64,000 nt of DNA from positions 1,739,137-1,803,136 of the forward strand of contig NZ_OZ007001.1 in assembly GCF_963931295.1 (NCBI RefSeq). The letters run 5' to 3'. The stretch's first letter is position 1. Each line of letters starts with the position of its first letter. This document shows, one piece after another, positions 7,490-15,351 of this stretch. The translations under genes were made by a program, and so were the position numbers. The stretch comes from an uncultured Mailhella sp. (GTDB lineage: Bacteria; Desulfobacterota; Desulfovibrionia; Desulfovibrionales; Desulfovibrionaceae). The notes below the pieces were generated by a model. It was not told the origin of the DNA and searched no databases. It saw nothing but the letters and a program-made list of their open reading frames with translations.

Positions 7490-8575
7490 TTATTTTACGG
7501 TTTCCAGATATCCCTTGTAGATGGGGGAATCCGTCCACTTGATGCCGAGCTTGCCTTCCAGTTCGTAGAAGGTCTTCTTGATGTCCGCGCCGGGGAGACC
7601 TTCCTTGTTGAGGGACTCGAACCATTCGTCGACCGGAGGCTGCATGAGTTCGCGGGCCTTGGCGTAGTCGGCGTCGGAGAACAGAATGAATTCCTTGCCG
7701 CCCATGTCGGCTCTCCACTTCTTGGTGGCTTCCACGTCCACGCTTTCCCAGTAGTTGGCGAAGGCCTTGTCGGCAAAGTCGCCGGAAACTTCGTCGAGCA
7801 CCTTGCGCAGATCTTCGGGCAGGGAGTCGTACACGTCCTGATTGATGACGCAGTAGAACAGCGTGTTCTGCACGGCGAGCTCGGTGACGTACTTCAGGCA
7901 GTCGCCGTAGCGGCGGGAGACCAGAAGTTCGGGAGACATGGTGGTGCCTTCAATGACGCCCTGCTCCATGGCGGAGTAGATGTCGGAAAGAGGCAGGGAC
8001 ACCACGGTGACGCCGAGCTTCTTCAGGCGTTCGGCGATCATGGCGCTGTTGGCGTTGATCTTGAGGCCCTTGAGGTCTTCGAGCGTGCGGATGGGCTTGG
8101 TGGTGGTGCCGATGACGAGCGAGCCGCTTGCGTGGGTGAAGAGCAGCTTCACGCCGTCGAGTTCCTTGAGAGCCTGGGGATACTTGGCGTACAGGCCCTT
8201 CACCAGGGCGGTGCCGTCTTCGAGATAGAGTTCGGGGGAGGAGATGGAAAGGATGCCTTCGTGGAAGGGGAACTGGCCGGAATTGGCCTCGTAGGCGCAT
8301 TCGGTGATGTCCGCAATGCCGGACTTGACGGATTCAAAGGCTTCGGCGCGGGGGCTGAGGGCTTCGGCGAAGTAGGGTTCGATCTTCAGTCTGCCCTGGC
8401 TGCGCTTTTCCACTTCCTGCACCCAGGCCTGAAGGGGGCCCTGCCAGCGGGTGTGGATGGGCGGAATGGGAAGATTGAGGCTCAGCACGTATTCGGGAGC
8501 CGCCTGCGCGGATGCGGGAATCATCATGCCCAGAGCCAGCAGGGCGGAACAGAGAAACTTGCCAGCGTTGTTCAT
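7490..8575 (-). CDS. dctP: TRAP transporter substrate-binding protein DctP
   Basis: 361 residues with a Sec signal peptide (about residues 1-26, ending ASAQA before AP). The mature part is a DctP-type extracytoplasmic solute receptor: the segment SGSLVIGTTTKPIRTLEDLKGLKI and the following Pro-free helix with LPLSDIYSAMEQGVIEG are hallmark DctP stretches around the substrate-binding arginine region. It works in the periplasm, delivering substrate to the fused DctQM. The gene is first in the operon, with GGAGGT before ATG 8575-8573 and a sigma-54 promoter about 80 bases further up. The ligand is unknown; the family takes C4-dicarboxylates, keto acids, sulfonates and sugar acids. Confidence 0.92.
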   Translation of the reverse strand: MNNAGKFLCSALLALGMMIPASAQAAPEYVLSLNLPIPPIHTRWQGPLQAWVQEVEKRSQGRLKIEPYFAEALSPRAEAFESVKSGIADITECAYEANSGQFPFHEGILSISSPELYLEDGTALVKGLYAKYPQALKELDGVKLLFTHASGSLVIGTTTKPIRTLEDLKGLKINANSAMIAERLKKLGVTVVSLPLSDIYSAMEQGVIEGTTMSPELLVSRRYGDCLKYVTELAVQNTLFYCVINQDVYDSLPEDLRKVLDEVSGDFADKAFANYWESVDVEATKKWRADMGGKEFILFSDADYAKARELMQPPVDEWFESLNKEGLPGADIKKTFYELEGKLGIKWTDSPIYKGYLETVK

Positions 8576-8668
8576 CGAGACCTCCGGGGCGGTCGCGGAA
8601 AATCACGGCTTGAAGTGTTTTCCGGACGCATTGGAATGAGTAAGAAAAGCTTGCTTGTTATTTAATTA

Positions 8669-8683
8669 GCAATAACTGTGCCA
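8669..8683 (-). promoter_or_regulatory. Sigma-54 (-24/-12) promoter of the dctP operon
   Basis: The minus strand reads TGGCACAGTTATTGC, a perfect match to TGGCAC-N5-TTGC, with GG at -24 and GC at -12. The start would be near 8657, giving a leader of about 80 bases to dctP. A divergent sigma-54 activator gene begins at 8809, which strongly supports the call. Confidence 0.9.
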
Positions 8684-8694
8684 TATTATAATAT

Positions 8695-8708
8695 TTTGTA
8701 ATTACAAA
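8695..8708. promoter_or_regulatory. 14-bp palindrome next to the sigma-54 promoter
   Basis: TTTGTAATTACAAA is a perfect 14-bp palindrome 12 bases upstream of the -24 element and between the two divergent genes. It could be an operator or an integration-host-type site; it is close for an activator site. Confidence 0.45.
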
Positions 8709-8748
8709 TAGTTACTCAATAATATCGCTTTTGATTTATTGTAAAAAC

Positions 8749-8762
8749 AGCATATTTATGCT
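8749..8762. promoter_or_regulatory. Candidate upstream activator site
   Basis: AGCATA-TT-TATGCT is an inverted repeat about 100 bases upstream of the predicted sigma-54 start, the usual distance for an enhancer-binding activator. It also lies just before the activator gene itself, so it could mediate autoregulation. Confidence 0.5.
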
Positions 8763-8808
8763 ATAAATACTAAGTGAAATTGTCATATTTTTGGTGGGGA
8801 GGAACAAT

Positions 8809-10377
8809 ATGGGAGATTCGGGCTTTTATTCGGAAACGGCGGCAAAATCCTGTCTGGTCATGTACCGCATGGGCGGCCTCAGGCATGTGCTTCTTTATCT
8901 GCACGACCTTTTACGGGGCAGGCTGCCCGTGGTGCGGATCAACACGATCTATTGCGACAAGGACGCCCGGTACATCGTCAATATGGCCGACACAAGCACC
9001 GTGAGCGTTTCCAACAAAGCGGCCGGATCCGCAAGAGCCCGGCCGCTGGTCATGAGCGAGATGATCGCCTCGCCCATCATTGTAGGCGATCTTTCTCCCT
9101 ATCAGCACGATCCCGAAGTGCTCAGCAATCCGCAGTGGACCGACATGCCCTATCTGCATCACGTCTCCCTGCTGCGGCTGCCGCTCTTTGCCAACAGCAC
9201 GAGCGTGTTTCTCATCAATTTCTGGTCGGATGAAAAGGGAGCTTTTTCGCAGAGAGATCAGCGGGCGCTCTCGCGTCTTCTGAAGCCGCTGGCCGAAGAG
9301 CTGAGCATCAATCTGTCGGACATGAAGATGCACGGCGCGCGGCCGCCGATGAAATCCGAAGTCACGGGCATGGACAAGCTCAGTCTCAGTCCCGGACTGG
9401 TGCGCGTGCGGCAGATTGTGGAAAAGGTGGCCCGCAGCGACGCCACCGTGCTGATTCTGGGCGAAACCGGTTCCGGCAAGGAAGCGGTGGCCGACGCCAT
9501 TCAACAGACCTCGGCGCGGAGGGGCGAGCCGTTCATCAAGGTGAACTGCGGCGCCATTCCGGAAGATCTGGTGGACAGCGAACTGTTCGGGCACGAAAAG
9601 GGATCGTTCACCGGCGCGGCGGGAACCAAGGCGGGCTACTTTGAAATGGCGGACGGCGGAACCCTGTTTCTGGATGAAATAGGCGACATGTCGCTGTCGT
9701 CGCAGGTGCGTCTTCTGCGCGTGCTCGACACGGGGCTGGTCCGGCGCGTGGGCGCGGTCAGGGAAATTCCGGTGAACGTGCGCATCATTGCCGCCACGCA
9801 CGACGATCTGCCGCGCAAGGTGGTGGAGGGGCGGTTCCGCCGGGATCTGTGGTATCGGCTGTCGGTGCTGCCCATTTCCGTGCCGCCGCTGCGGGATCGG
9901 CGCGACGACATTCCCATTCTTGTGGAGCATTTCATGCAGATGAAGGCGCACAGGCTCGGTCTGCCTTACCTGCCGCACGTGCCGGAAGAGGAAATGCGCG
10001 CGCTGCTGCGCTACGGCTGGCCGGGCAACGTGCGCGAGCTGGAACACACCGTGGAGCGGGCGCTGATTAAATTCAGTCTGGAGTCCGCGGCGAAGAGCGT
10101 GCATTTTGAGATCATTTCCCTGCCCGATCCCTTGTCGGAGCAGCAGGGCGGGGCAGGGCGGACGCTGCGACGCCGGGACGAGTGGCCCACGCTCCGCGAA
10201 ATGGAGGAACGCTACATCCGCGAGGTGCTGGAACATTGCGGCGGCAAGCTGACGGGCACGGATTCGGCCACGAGCCTGCTGGACATCCACTACACCACGC
10301 TGCGTTCGCGCATGCGTCACATGGGGCTTCTCGATGACGACGAAGGCTCCGTTTCCACGGGGAAAACGGAGCCCTGA
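8809..10377 (+). CDS. Sigma-54-dependent transcriptional activator
   Basis: 522 residues. Residues 1-180 form an unassigned sensory region with a GAF-like look and no phospho-receiver. The central AAA+ domain has Walker A GETGSGKE (218-225), the sigma-54 contact loop GSFTGA (265-270, usually GAFTGA) and Walker B DEIGD (289-293). The C terminus carries a Fis-type helix-turn-helix (about 480-510, IHYTTLRSRMRHMGL). ATG 8809 was chosen for its GGGGAGGA Shine-Dalgarno; a TTG 18 bases earlier is less likely. It is divergent from the dctP operon, whose sigma-54 promoter it should activate by hydrolysing ATP at the closed complex, probably on sensing the transported compound or a product. Autoregulation is possible. 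Confidence 0.93.
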   Translation: MGDSGFYSETAAKSCLVMYRMGGLRHVLLYLHDLLRGRLPVVRINTIYCDKDARYIVNMADTSTVSVSNKAAGSARARPLVMSEMIASPIIVGDLSPYQHDPEVLSNPQWTDMPYLHHVSLLRLPLFANSTSVFLINFWSDEKGAFSQRDQRALSRLLKPLAEELSINLSDMKMHGARPPMKSEVTGMDKLSLSPGLVRVRQIVEKVARSDATVLILGETGSGKEAVADAIQQTSARRGEPFIKVNCGAIPEDLVDSELFGHEKGSFTGAAGTKAGYFEMADGGTLFLDEIGDMSLSSQVRLLRVLDTGLVRRVGAVREIPVNVRIIAATHDDLPRKVVEGRFRRDLWYRLSVLPISVPPLRDRRDDIPILVEHFMQMKAHRLGLPYLPHVPEEEMRALLRYGWPGNVRELEHTVERALIKFSLESAAKSVHFEIISLPDPLSEQQGGAGRTLRRRDEWPTLREMEERYIREVLEHCGGKLTGTDSATSLLDIHYTTLRSRMRHMGLLDDDEGSVSTGKTEP

Positions 10378-10403
10378 AGTCTGCGGCGGGGAGAGCGAGG
10401 GAG

Positions 10404-10424
10404 GCGGAAGCGCGAAGCTTCCGC
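10404..10424. other. Hairpin between convergent genes
   Basis: GCGGAAGC-GCGAA-GCTTCCGC forms an 8-bp stem in the 53-bp gap between the sigma-54 activator and the metallophosphoesterase, which converge. There is no T-run on either strand, so it is at best a weak terminator. Confidence 0.4.
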
Positions 10425-10430
10425 AGAGAA

Positions 10431-11420
10431 TCAGAGGGTTCTTTCCAGACGGTAGCTGGGCTGACGGCCGCGACCTTCAAAATTGAGCTTGTAGGTACTG
10501 CCCTTTCTGGTGACTTCCAGAATGCAGAACTGATTGTCCTTGTGGATGTCGAGGCCCTTTTCCGCGCTGGTGACGTCCCAGGTGCGGTAGTCGTTCACGC
10601 CCACGTTGCCGTTGAGCACCACGTAGTGGATGCCCTTGATGTTGGAATAGCCGCCCTGATGATCGTGACCGGAAATCACGGCCAGCACCTTGCCGCTTTC
10701 TTCCAGCACGGCGCGCACGGCCGAGGCGTTCTTGATGTTGTGATCCTGCGTGTCCACGCGGTCGAGCGTCTGATGGCTGAACACGAGCACGGGCTTGTCG
10801 GTCTTGCCGAGATCGGCCTTGAGCCATTCCATCTCCTGCGGAGGAATGATGGTGTCCACCCAGGTCCAGAAGGTGTCTTCCGGGGTGTTCATGTCGTAGG
10901 GACGGAACTTGCCGGGCGTGTAGTCGGCGTCGAGCACGATGCAGTGAACGCCGCCCGCGTCGTAGGAGTAGTAGGTTTTGCCCTGCTCGATGCCGGTGTT
11001 GGTCACGCCGGAAAGGAAGGCTTCTCTTTTGAGATTGTCGAAGTCATGGTTGCCGAGCACGTGATAGGCGGGGCCGCCGAACGAGGTGAACAGGGATTCT
11101 ATTTCGCGGAGGTTGGCGGCGGGATCGGTGCCCGGGGCGAGGGTGTCCACGAAGTCGCCGAGCTCGATGATGAAGGCGGGCTTTTCCTTCTTCATGGCGT
11201 CGATGAAGACTTTCATCTTGTTCATGGAGGCGGAGTACACGCGGGTGGTGCTGTCGGCCTTGGTGGTTCTGTGCATGTCGGTGATGATGCCGGCCTTGAG
11301 CAGACGCTTTTCGTCCTTGGCTTCGGCGGCGGAGGCTCCGGTCAGAATGCCGGCGGCGGCGCAGGCCGTGGCGGCCATACCCATCTTCAGAATGTCGCGG
11401 CGGGCAATGTTGTTTGCCAT
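10431..11420 (-). CDS. Tat-exported metallophosphoesterase
   Basis: 329 residues. The N terminus has a twin-arginine-like signal (ARRDILKMG, then a mild hydrophobic stretch to about residue 34, ending ASAAEA). The calcineurin-like metal-binding motifs are in order: DxH (TDMH), GDxxD (LGDFVD), GNHD, FSH and GHDH. It is expected to be a two-metal phosphoesterase in the periplasm, acting on phosphomonoesters, phosphodiesters or nucleotides. It stands alone, convergent with the sigma-54 activator gene. Export folded with its metals through Tat fits the enzyme class. The substrate is unknown. Confidence 0.88.
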   Translation of the reverse strand: MANNIARRDILKMGMAATACAAAGILTGASAAEAKDEKRLLKAGIITDMHRTTKADSTTRVYSASMNKMKVFIDAMKKEKPAFIIELGDFVDTLAPGTDPAANLREIESLFTSFGGPAYHVLGNHDFDNLKREAFLSGVTNTGIEQGKTYYSYDAGGVHCIVLDADYTPGKFRPYDMNTPEDTFWTWVDTIIPPQEMEWLKADLGKTDKPVLVFSHQTLDRVDTQDHNIKNASAVRAVLEESGKVLAVISGHDHQGGYSNIKGIHYVVLNGNVGVNDYRTWDVTSAEKGLDIHKDNQFCILEVTRKGSTYKLNFEGRGRQPSYRLERTL

Positions 11421-11782
11421 GCTTTATCTCCCGTGATTGACGTTGTTGTCCTGTATGACGAAATTTTTTGTTTTAATTTTAAGAGAAGGCGACCTTCAGG
11501 CGGGCCCGGCCGTCGCGTTCTGCAATCGGACCTTCTTTCCGGAGTACGCAGAGCGTCGGCATCGCAGGACTTGTAGACTACATGAAACGTCCCGTCCTGA
11601 AGGAACTTGCCCTCGATGCGTATTGAGCATCAGAATCATGAAGGCATGATGTCGGCAGTATGGAGATATGGTAACGCCGGAAACAGTTCGGGGCAGGCGC
11701 TGCGGGAGAAGCGCCGCGCGGCGGGCGTCGCGCTTTCAAACACGCGCGGGGCTGGCGGCGGCTTCGGCGTTTGCGAAGATGA

Positions 11783-11820
11783 GAAAACGGCGCTTTTCGA
11801 AGATCGGAAGCGCCGTTTTC
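11783..11820. terminator. Bidirectional-type terminator after the exbBD-tonB genes
   Basis: GAAAACGGCGCTT and AAGCGCCGTTTTC form a perfect 13-bp stem with A-run and T-run arms. It lies about 160 bases after the tonB-like stop and can work on the minus strand. Confidence 0.6.
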
Positions 11821-11892
11821 AGGGGAGCGATGATCGGCCGCGTTGTGAACAAGGCGGAGCCGTAATCGGGGAATGGCGGAGGCCTTGCAGAA

Positions 11893-11929
11893 CACGCTCC
11901 CCGGTCGGCAGGGAACGACGGGGAGCGTG
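11893..11929 (-). terminator. First hairpin after the tonB-like gene
   Basis: CACGCTCCCCG and CGGGGAGCGTG form a perfect 11-bp stem with a 15-base loop, 48 bases past the stop. The T-run is weak (GTTCT), so termination here may be partial. Confidence 0.5.
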
Positions 11930-11976
11930 CGGAAGGGAACCGTCCCGTCCGGAACGGTCGCCGGAGGAAGACGCGG

Positions 11977-12492
11977 TCATTGCAGGCCGTACTGATATTT
12001 GACGGACAGGGAAACGTGGATGGGGTCCGTTCCCAGAATGTCCGGTCGGCGGACGACGCCGCTTGCGGCGGCGACGGCGCGAAGGGCGGAGGCGTCGAGT
12101 TCCGGCCTGCCCGAGGAAACAACGATGCGCGCTTCGTGAAAGGTGCCGTCGGCAGCGATGGTGAAGGCGCACAGCGCCACGCCTATGAGCGAGGTGTTGC
12201 CGGCGTCGAGCCTCCGGGCGTGAACGGCGTTGTCCACGTCGTCGAGATATCGCAGGTAGATGCGCCGCTTGCGGTCGAGCTTTTCCGCTTCTTCCCTGTC
12301 GCTTTCCGCGGAAGATTGAAGGCCGGTGCCGGGCAGCGAGCCGCCGCGGGCGAGGGTGGATTCGCTTTCCATTTCCAGCACCGCGCGGAAGGCCGGGGCC
12401 TCCTCCTGCGGCGAGGCGTGGATGAGCGTGAGGGAAAAGTGCAGAAAAAGCGACAGCGCAATGCCCGTCCAGAGTCGTTCGCCGTCCGTCAT
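11977..12492 (-). CDS. TonB-like energy transducer (TonB C-terminal domain)
   Basis: 171 residues. One N-terminal membrane segment (about 7-25, WTGIALSLFLHFSLTLIHA) anchors it in the inner membrane. A charged, helical middle (about 60-90) is followed by a TonB-type C-terminal domain (about 100-170) with the pattern IAADGTFHEARIVVSSGRPELDASALRAV. It lies 4 bases after exbD, so ExbB-ExbD-TonB form a complete proton-driven energiser. It is shorter than E. coli TonB and lacks the long Pro-rich spacer, so it may span the periplasm poorly or serve a special partner. No TonB-dependent receptor lies in the window. The start ATG (12492-12490) follows the close exbD stop. Confidence 0.8.
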   Translation of the reverse strand: MTDGERLWTGIALSLFLHFSLTLIHASPQEEAPAFRAVLEMESESTLARGGSLPGTGLQSSAESDREEAEKLDRKRRIYLRYLDDVDNAVHARRLDAGNTSLIGVALCAFTIAADGTFHEARIVVSSGRPELDASALRAVAAASGVVRRPDILGTDPIHVSLSVKYQYGLQ

Positions 12493-12496
12493 GCCG

Positions 12497-12910
12497 TTAC
12501 CTTTCTTCCGGTCGCGAGGTGGCCACCATGAGTTTTTCTCCGCCGAGCATGCGCACTTCGTCCACCACGAAAACGAGCGCTTCCACCGGAGCCTTCGGGC
12601 TGGCCTTGAGCACGAGCTGTCCCGGTTCCTTGCGGAAGCCGCGCACGATGTCCTGCAGCTTGTAGCGCAGAAATTCCCGCTCCACGGGCACGCCGTCGCA
12701 GAAGAAGCTGCCGTCCTCCTCAAGGCGCACTTCCACCACCTTGCCCGAGAGCGCCCGGCTCGATTGCGCGGGGGGCAGGTCGATGTCGAGCCCCCGCACG
12801 GCAAAGGCCGAAGCCACAATGAAAAAAATGAGCAGAATGAAGATCACGTCCATCACGGGCGTGAGGTCTATGTCGGTGTCGGGGCTTTTGCGCGGACGCA
12901 GATTGATCAT
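12497..12910 (-). CDS. exbD: ExbD/TolR-family proton channel subunit
   Basis: 137 residues. A short cytoplasmic N terminus precedes one membrane helix (about 15-40) with the family motif DIDLTPVMDVIFILLIFFIV. Asp20 or so in LTPVMDV is the position of the protonatable Asp of ExbD. A small periplasmic domain follows (about 45-135). It pairs with ExbB to convert the proton gradient into motion of the TonB-like protein. Its ATG overlaps the exbB stop by 4 bases, and the tonB-like gene follows by 4 bases, so the three are one translational unit. Confidence 0.93.
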   Translation of the reverse strand: MINLRPRKSPDTDIDLTPVMDVIFILLIFFIVASAFAVRGLDIDLPPAQSSRALSGKVVEVRLEEDGSFFCDGVPVEREFLRYKLQDIVRGFRKEPGQLVLKASPKAPVEALVFVVDEVRMLGGEKLMVATSRPEER

Positions 12911-13494
12911 CGACCGTCCCCTTCCGAGGCGAGCACGGCGTTGGCCGTTTCCGACAGGGCCTCGGCCGCCTGCTGCACGCGCGTTTGAAAATAGTGCAGA
13001 AAAAACAGCGACGGAATGGCGATGACAAGGCCCGCCGCCGTGGTGATGAGCGCCTGCCAGATGCCTCCGGCGAGCTGATTCATGTTGACGCCCGCCTGTG
13101 CGTTCGCAATCTCGGAAAAGGTTTCGATCATGCCGAGCACCGTGCCGAGCAGACCCATGAGCGGCGCGAGCCGCGCCAGAATGGAAAGCAGCGGAAGACG
13201 CGCTTCCAGCGCCTTCACCACGGACTCGCCCTCGATGCGCAGCGCGGCCTCCTTTCCCGGGCCGTCTGCCGAAAGCAGGGAGGCGAAGCGGCGCAGACGC
13301 TCCACCTTTTCCAGTTCCGCGAGCAGGGGCGCGCGGTTGCCGCGCACCGCCTCTTCAAGCAGCGCGGACGCGCTTCGCGGAGGAAAGCGGAATGAGGAGA
13401 AGAGCAGCAGGCGCTCCACGATGATGGCCGTTGCCGTGATGGAAATCAGGGTCAGCGGCCACATCATCCAGCCGCCCATCAGCAGTATGTCCAT
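12907..13494 (-). CDS. exbB: ExbB/TolQ/MotA-family proton channel subunit
   Basis: 195 residues with three predicted membrane helices (about 5-28, 105-128 and 143-165). The block LAPLMGLLGTVLGMIETF and the following GGIWQALITTAAGLVIAIPSL are the conserved proton-channel region of the MotA/TolQ/ExbB family. It forms the inner-membrane pore with ExbD and energises the TonB-like protein next door. TolQ is the alternative name, but the direct neighbour with a TonB domain favours ExbB. It lies 75 bases after the CobW-like gene. Confidence 0.93.
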   Translation of the reverse strand: MDILLMGGWMMWPLTLISITATAIIVERLLLFSSFRFPPRSASALLEEAVRGNRAPLLAELEKVERLRRFASLLSADGPGKEAALRIEGESVVKALEARLPLLSILARLAPLMGLLGTVLGMIETFSEIANAQAGVNMNQLAGGIWQALITTAAGLVIAIPSLFFLHYFQTRVQQAAEALSETANAVLASEGDGR

Positions 13495-13569
13495 GGGCCT
13501 CTCCTCGCGTATGTCCGCCTGCGTCGGCGGAGGGCGGCGCGAAGCGTCGCGCCGGAAATGTCGGATCCG

Positions 13570-15303
13570 TCAGATCCTGAGCCCGGAGCCTATGATCGCA
13601 AGATCGCTGATCTCTTCTCCGGGAGCCGGCGTTATTTCAAGCTGTCCTGCGGCGTATTGTACGACGCACGCGCCCTGTCCTGCAATGGAAATGATGCCCT
13701 TGGCCCGGCAAAGTCCCGGTCCGGCGTCGCGCAGCACGGCTTCCAGATCTTCGGCGGAAACCGGCCCTTCGAAGGTCAGGGCCCTGGCCTCGAAGCCTTC
13801 GTCGGCGTGCGTGACGGCGCGCTCGCCTATGCGCGCGAGTCTCGGCGCGTGGGAGGGCAGACGCGTTTTTCCGTGGGCGTCTATCCACGCGTCCAGCTCG
13901 GCAAAGGGAATGCTGCCGTAGTGCGCGGGCAGAATGAGCGCCTTGTCGTTGAGCGCCCGAAGCCGCCCGGCAAGCGCCTCAAGCGCCTCGGAGGAAATCA
14001 TTTCGCTTTTGTTGAGAATGATGACGTCGGCCCGGCGCAGCTGCGCCTGCCGGATGCCCGATTCTTCGGGATGTTCGTTTCCTCGGCCTCTTCCTGCCAG
14101 ATCAAGGGCGTCGGCCACGGTGATGACGAGCCCGGGCTCGATAAGATCGCGCAGGCCGCCGAGCGCTTCCATGATGTTGTCGGGATTGGCGAGCCCCGTG
14201 GTTTCCAGCACGAACTGTTCGGCGGGCATGGCCGCAATGATGCGTTCAAGCCCGGGCCGCAGACTGTCGGCCAGAGAACAGCACACGCATCCTTCGTCCA
14301 GTGCTTCCACGAGCGTGTCGCCCTTCATGAGAGCGGCGTCGAGCTCCACCTTGCCGAATTCGTTCTGAATGACTCCGGTGTAGCGCTCCCGGCCGTGCAG
14401 AAAGTCCAGCCAGCGGCGCAGAAACGTGGTCTTGCCTGCGCCGAGAAAGCCCGTGAGCACGTGCAGCACGGGGCGGTCGAGCTTTTCGAGCTCCTCCGGC
14501 CGGTGCTTTGCGGGAATGTCGTGCAGGAGATGAAGGCGCTCGCCGTCCAGAGCCAGGGACGGCCCGAAGGCGGCGGCGATGTTGAGAAGATATTCCTTAT
14601 CGTCGTCATCCTCCATGCTCCCGTCGGCATGAAAGAGGCGGCGCGATACGGCGCAGGCCCCGCGGGAGACCGCGGCCTTTTCGCCGAGCTGCTGCTGCGC
14701 CGTGCAGGCGAGAACGGCGAAGAGCCGGAGAAAGAGGCTGAAGGCGGGAACGTCGCATTCCGGTTCGCCCGGACGCACCAGCCAGCCGTCTTCCGCGGCA
14801 ATGCCGTCGGCGGCGATGACGCGGTGTCTGGCCGGAGCTTCGAGGGTCAGAGCCAGCGCGTCGCCCGCGAGGGAGACGTCGAGGCGGAGCTGACCGAGCA
14901 GGAAGGGAAGAAGCTCCCTTTCGCTGCCGGAAAATTCCCGGACGGCGTGTTCGTAGTCCGGGGAAAGGGCGAAGCGCAGGGCGTCGAGCGGAAAGACGTC
15001 CAGCAGCGGAGACTGCGCCGGGGGAAAGACGTAGAGGCTGAAGTAGCCGCGAAGGCACGGAACTCGGCCGGGAGTCTCGTCCTTGGTTTCGCCGTCGAAG
15101 CGCAGCCCGAACACGTTTTCCGAGCCGGCGACGCGGCACGTCCACGCCGGATGGCTGGAAGCGCAGGGGCGAACGCCGCGCCAGCCGAGCGCCCGCGCCC
15201 TGGTGCGTTCAAAGTGGGCGGCCATGACCAGCGACGTGAAGATGCTGGCGCAGTCGGAATCGCTGTCGCCGAGGGCCCGGGGAAGAATGCTTTCCAGTTT
15301 CAT
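13570..15303 (-). CDS. CobW/G3E-family GTPase with long N-terminal extension
   Basis: 577 residues, much longer than the usual 320-400 of the family. Residues 1-275 are an extra region with no motif I recognise (Cys47, Cys56, Cys83 and other scattered cysteines). The G3E GTPase starts near 278: Walker A GFLGAGKT (285-292), NEFG (314-317), the CxCC metal-binding motif CVCC (339-342), TTGLANP, and the NKSE base-recognition segment. A CobW C-terminal domain follows. Family members are GTP-driven metal chaperones (Zn, Co, Ni, Fe) for metalloenzymes. It lies between a Tat-exported metallo-beta-lactamase-fold gene and exbBD-tonB, which suggests metal supply to that enzyme or metal uptake. Low-complexity DDDD at about 232-235. 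Confidence 0.85.
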   Translation of the reverse strand: MKLESILPRALGDSDSDCASIFTSLVMAAHFERTRARALGWRGVRPCASSHPAWTCRVAGSENVFGLRFDGETKDETPGRVPCLRGYFSLYVFPPAQSPLLDVFPLDALRFALSPDYEHAVREFSGSERELLPFLLGQLRLDVSLAGDALALTLEAPARHRVIAADGIAAEDGWLVRPGEPECDVPAFSLFLRLFAVLACTAQQQLGEKAAVSRGACAVSRRLFHADGSMEDDDDKEYLLNIAAAFGPSLALDGERLHLLHDIPAKHRPEELEKLDRPVLHVLTGFLGAGKTTFLRRWLDFLHGRERYTGVIQNEFGKVELDAALMKGDTLVEALDEGCVCCSLADSLRPGLERIIAAMPAEQFVLETTGLANPDNIMEALGGLRDLIEPGLVITVADALDLAGRGRGNEHPEESGIRQAQLRRADVIILNKSEMISSEALEALAGRLRALNDKALILPAHYGSIPFAELDAWIDAHGKTRLPSHAPRLARIGERAVTHADEGFEARALTFEGPVSAEDLEAVLRDAGPGLCRAKGIISIAGQGACVVQYAAGQLEITPAPGEEISDLAIIGSGLRI

Positions 15304-15351
15304 GGCCGATCCTGCGCCGGAGCGCGCGTTTGCGCGCTCCGGTCGAAGGTT

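Larger units (their letters stand above)
11421..11976. other. Intergenic region of 556 bp with terminators, no gene seen
   Basis: It lies between the start of the metallophosphoesterase gene and the stop of the tonB-like gene, both minus. It holds the two hairpins listed at 11783-11820 and 11893-11929. The rest should include the promoter of the metallophosphoesterase gene, but no convincing -35/-10 pair was found. Short reading frames in it have arginine-rich, non-protein-like composition. Confidence 0.6.
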
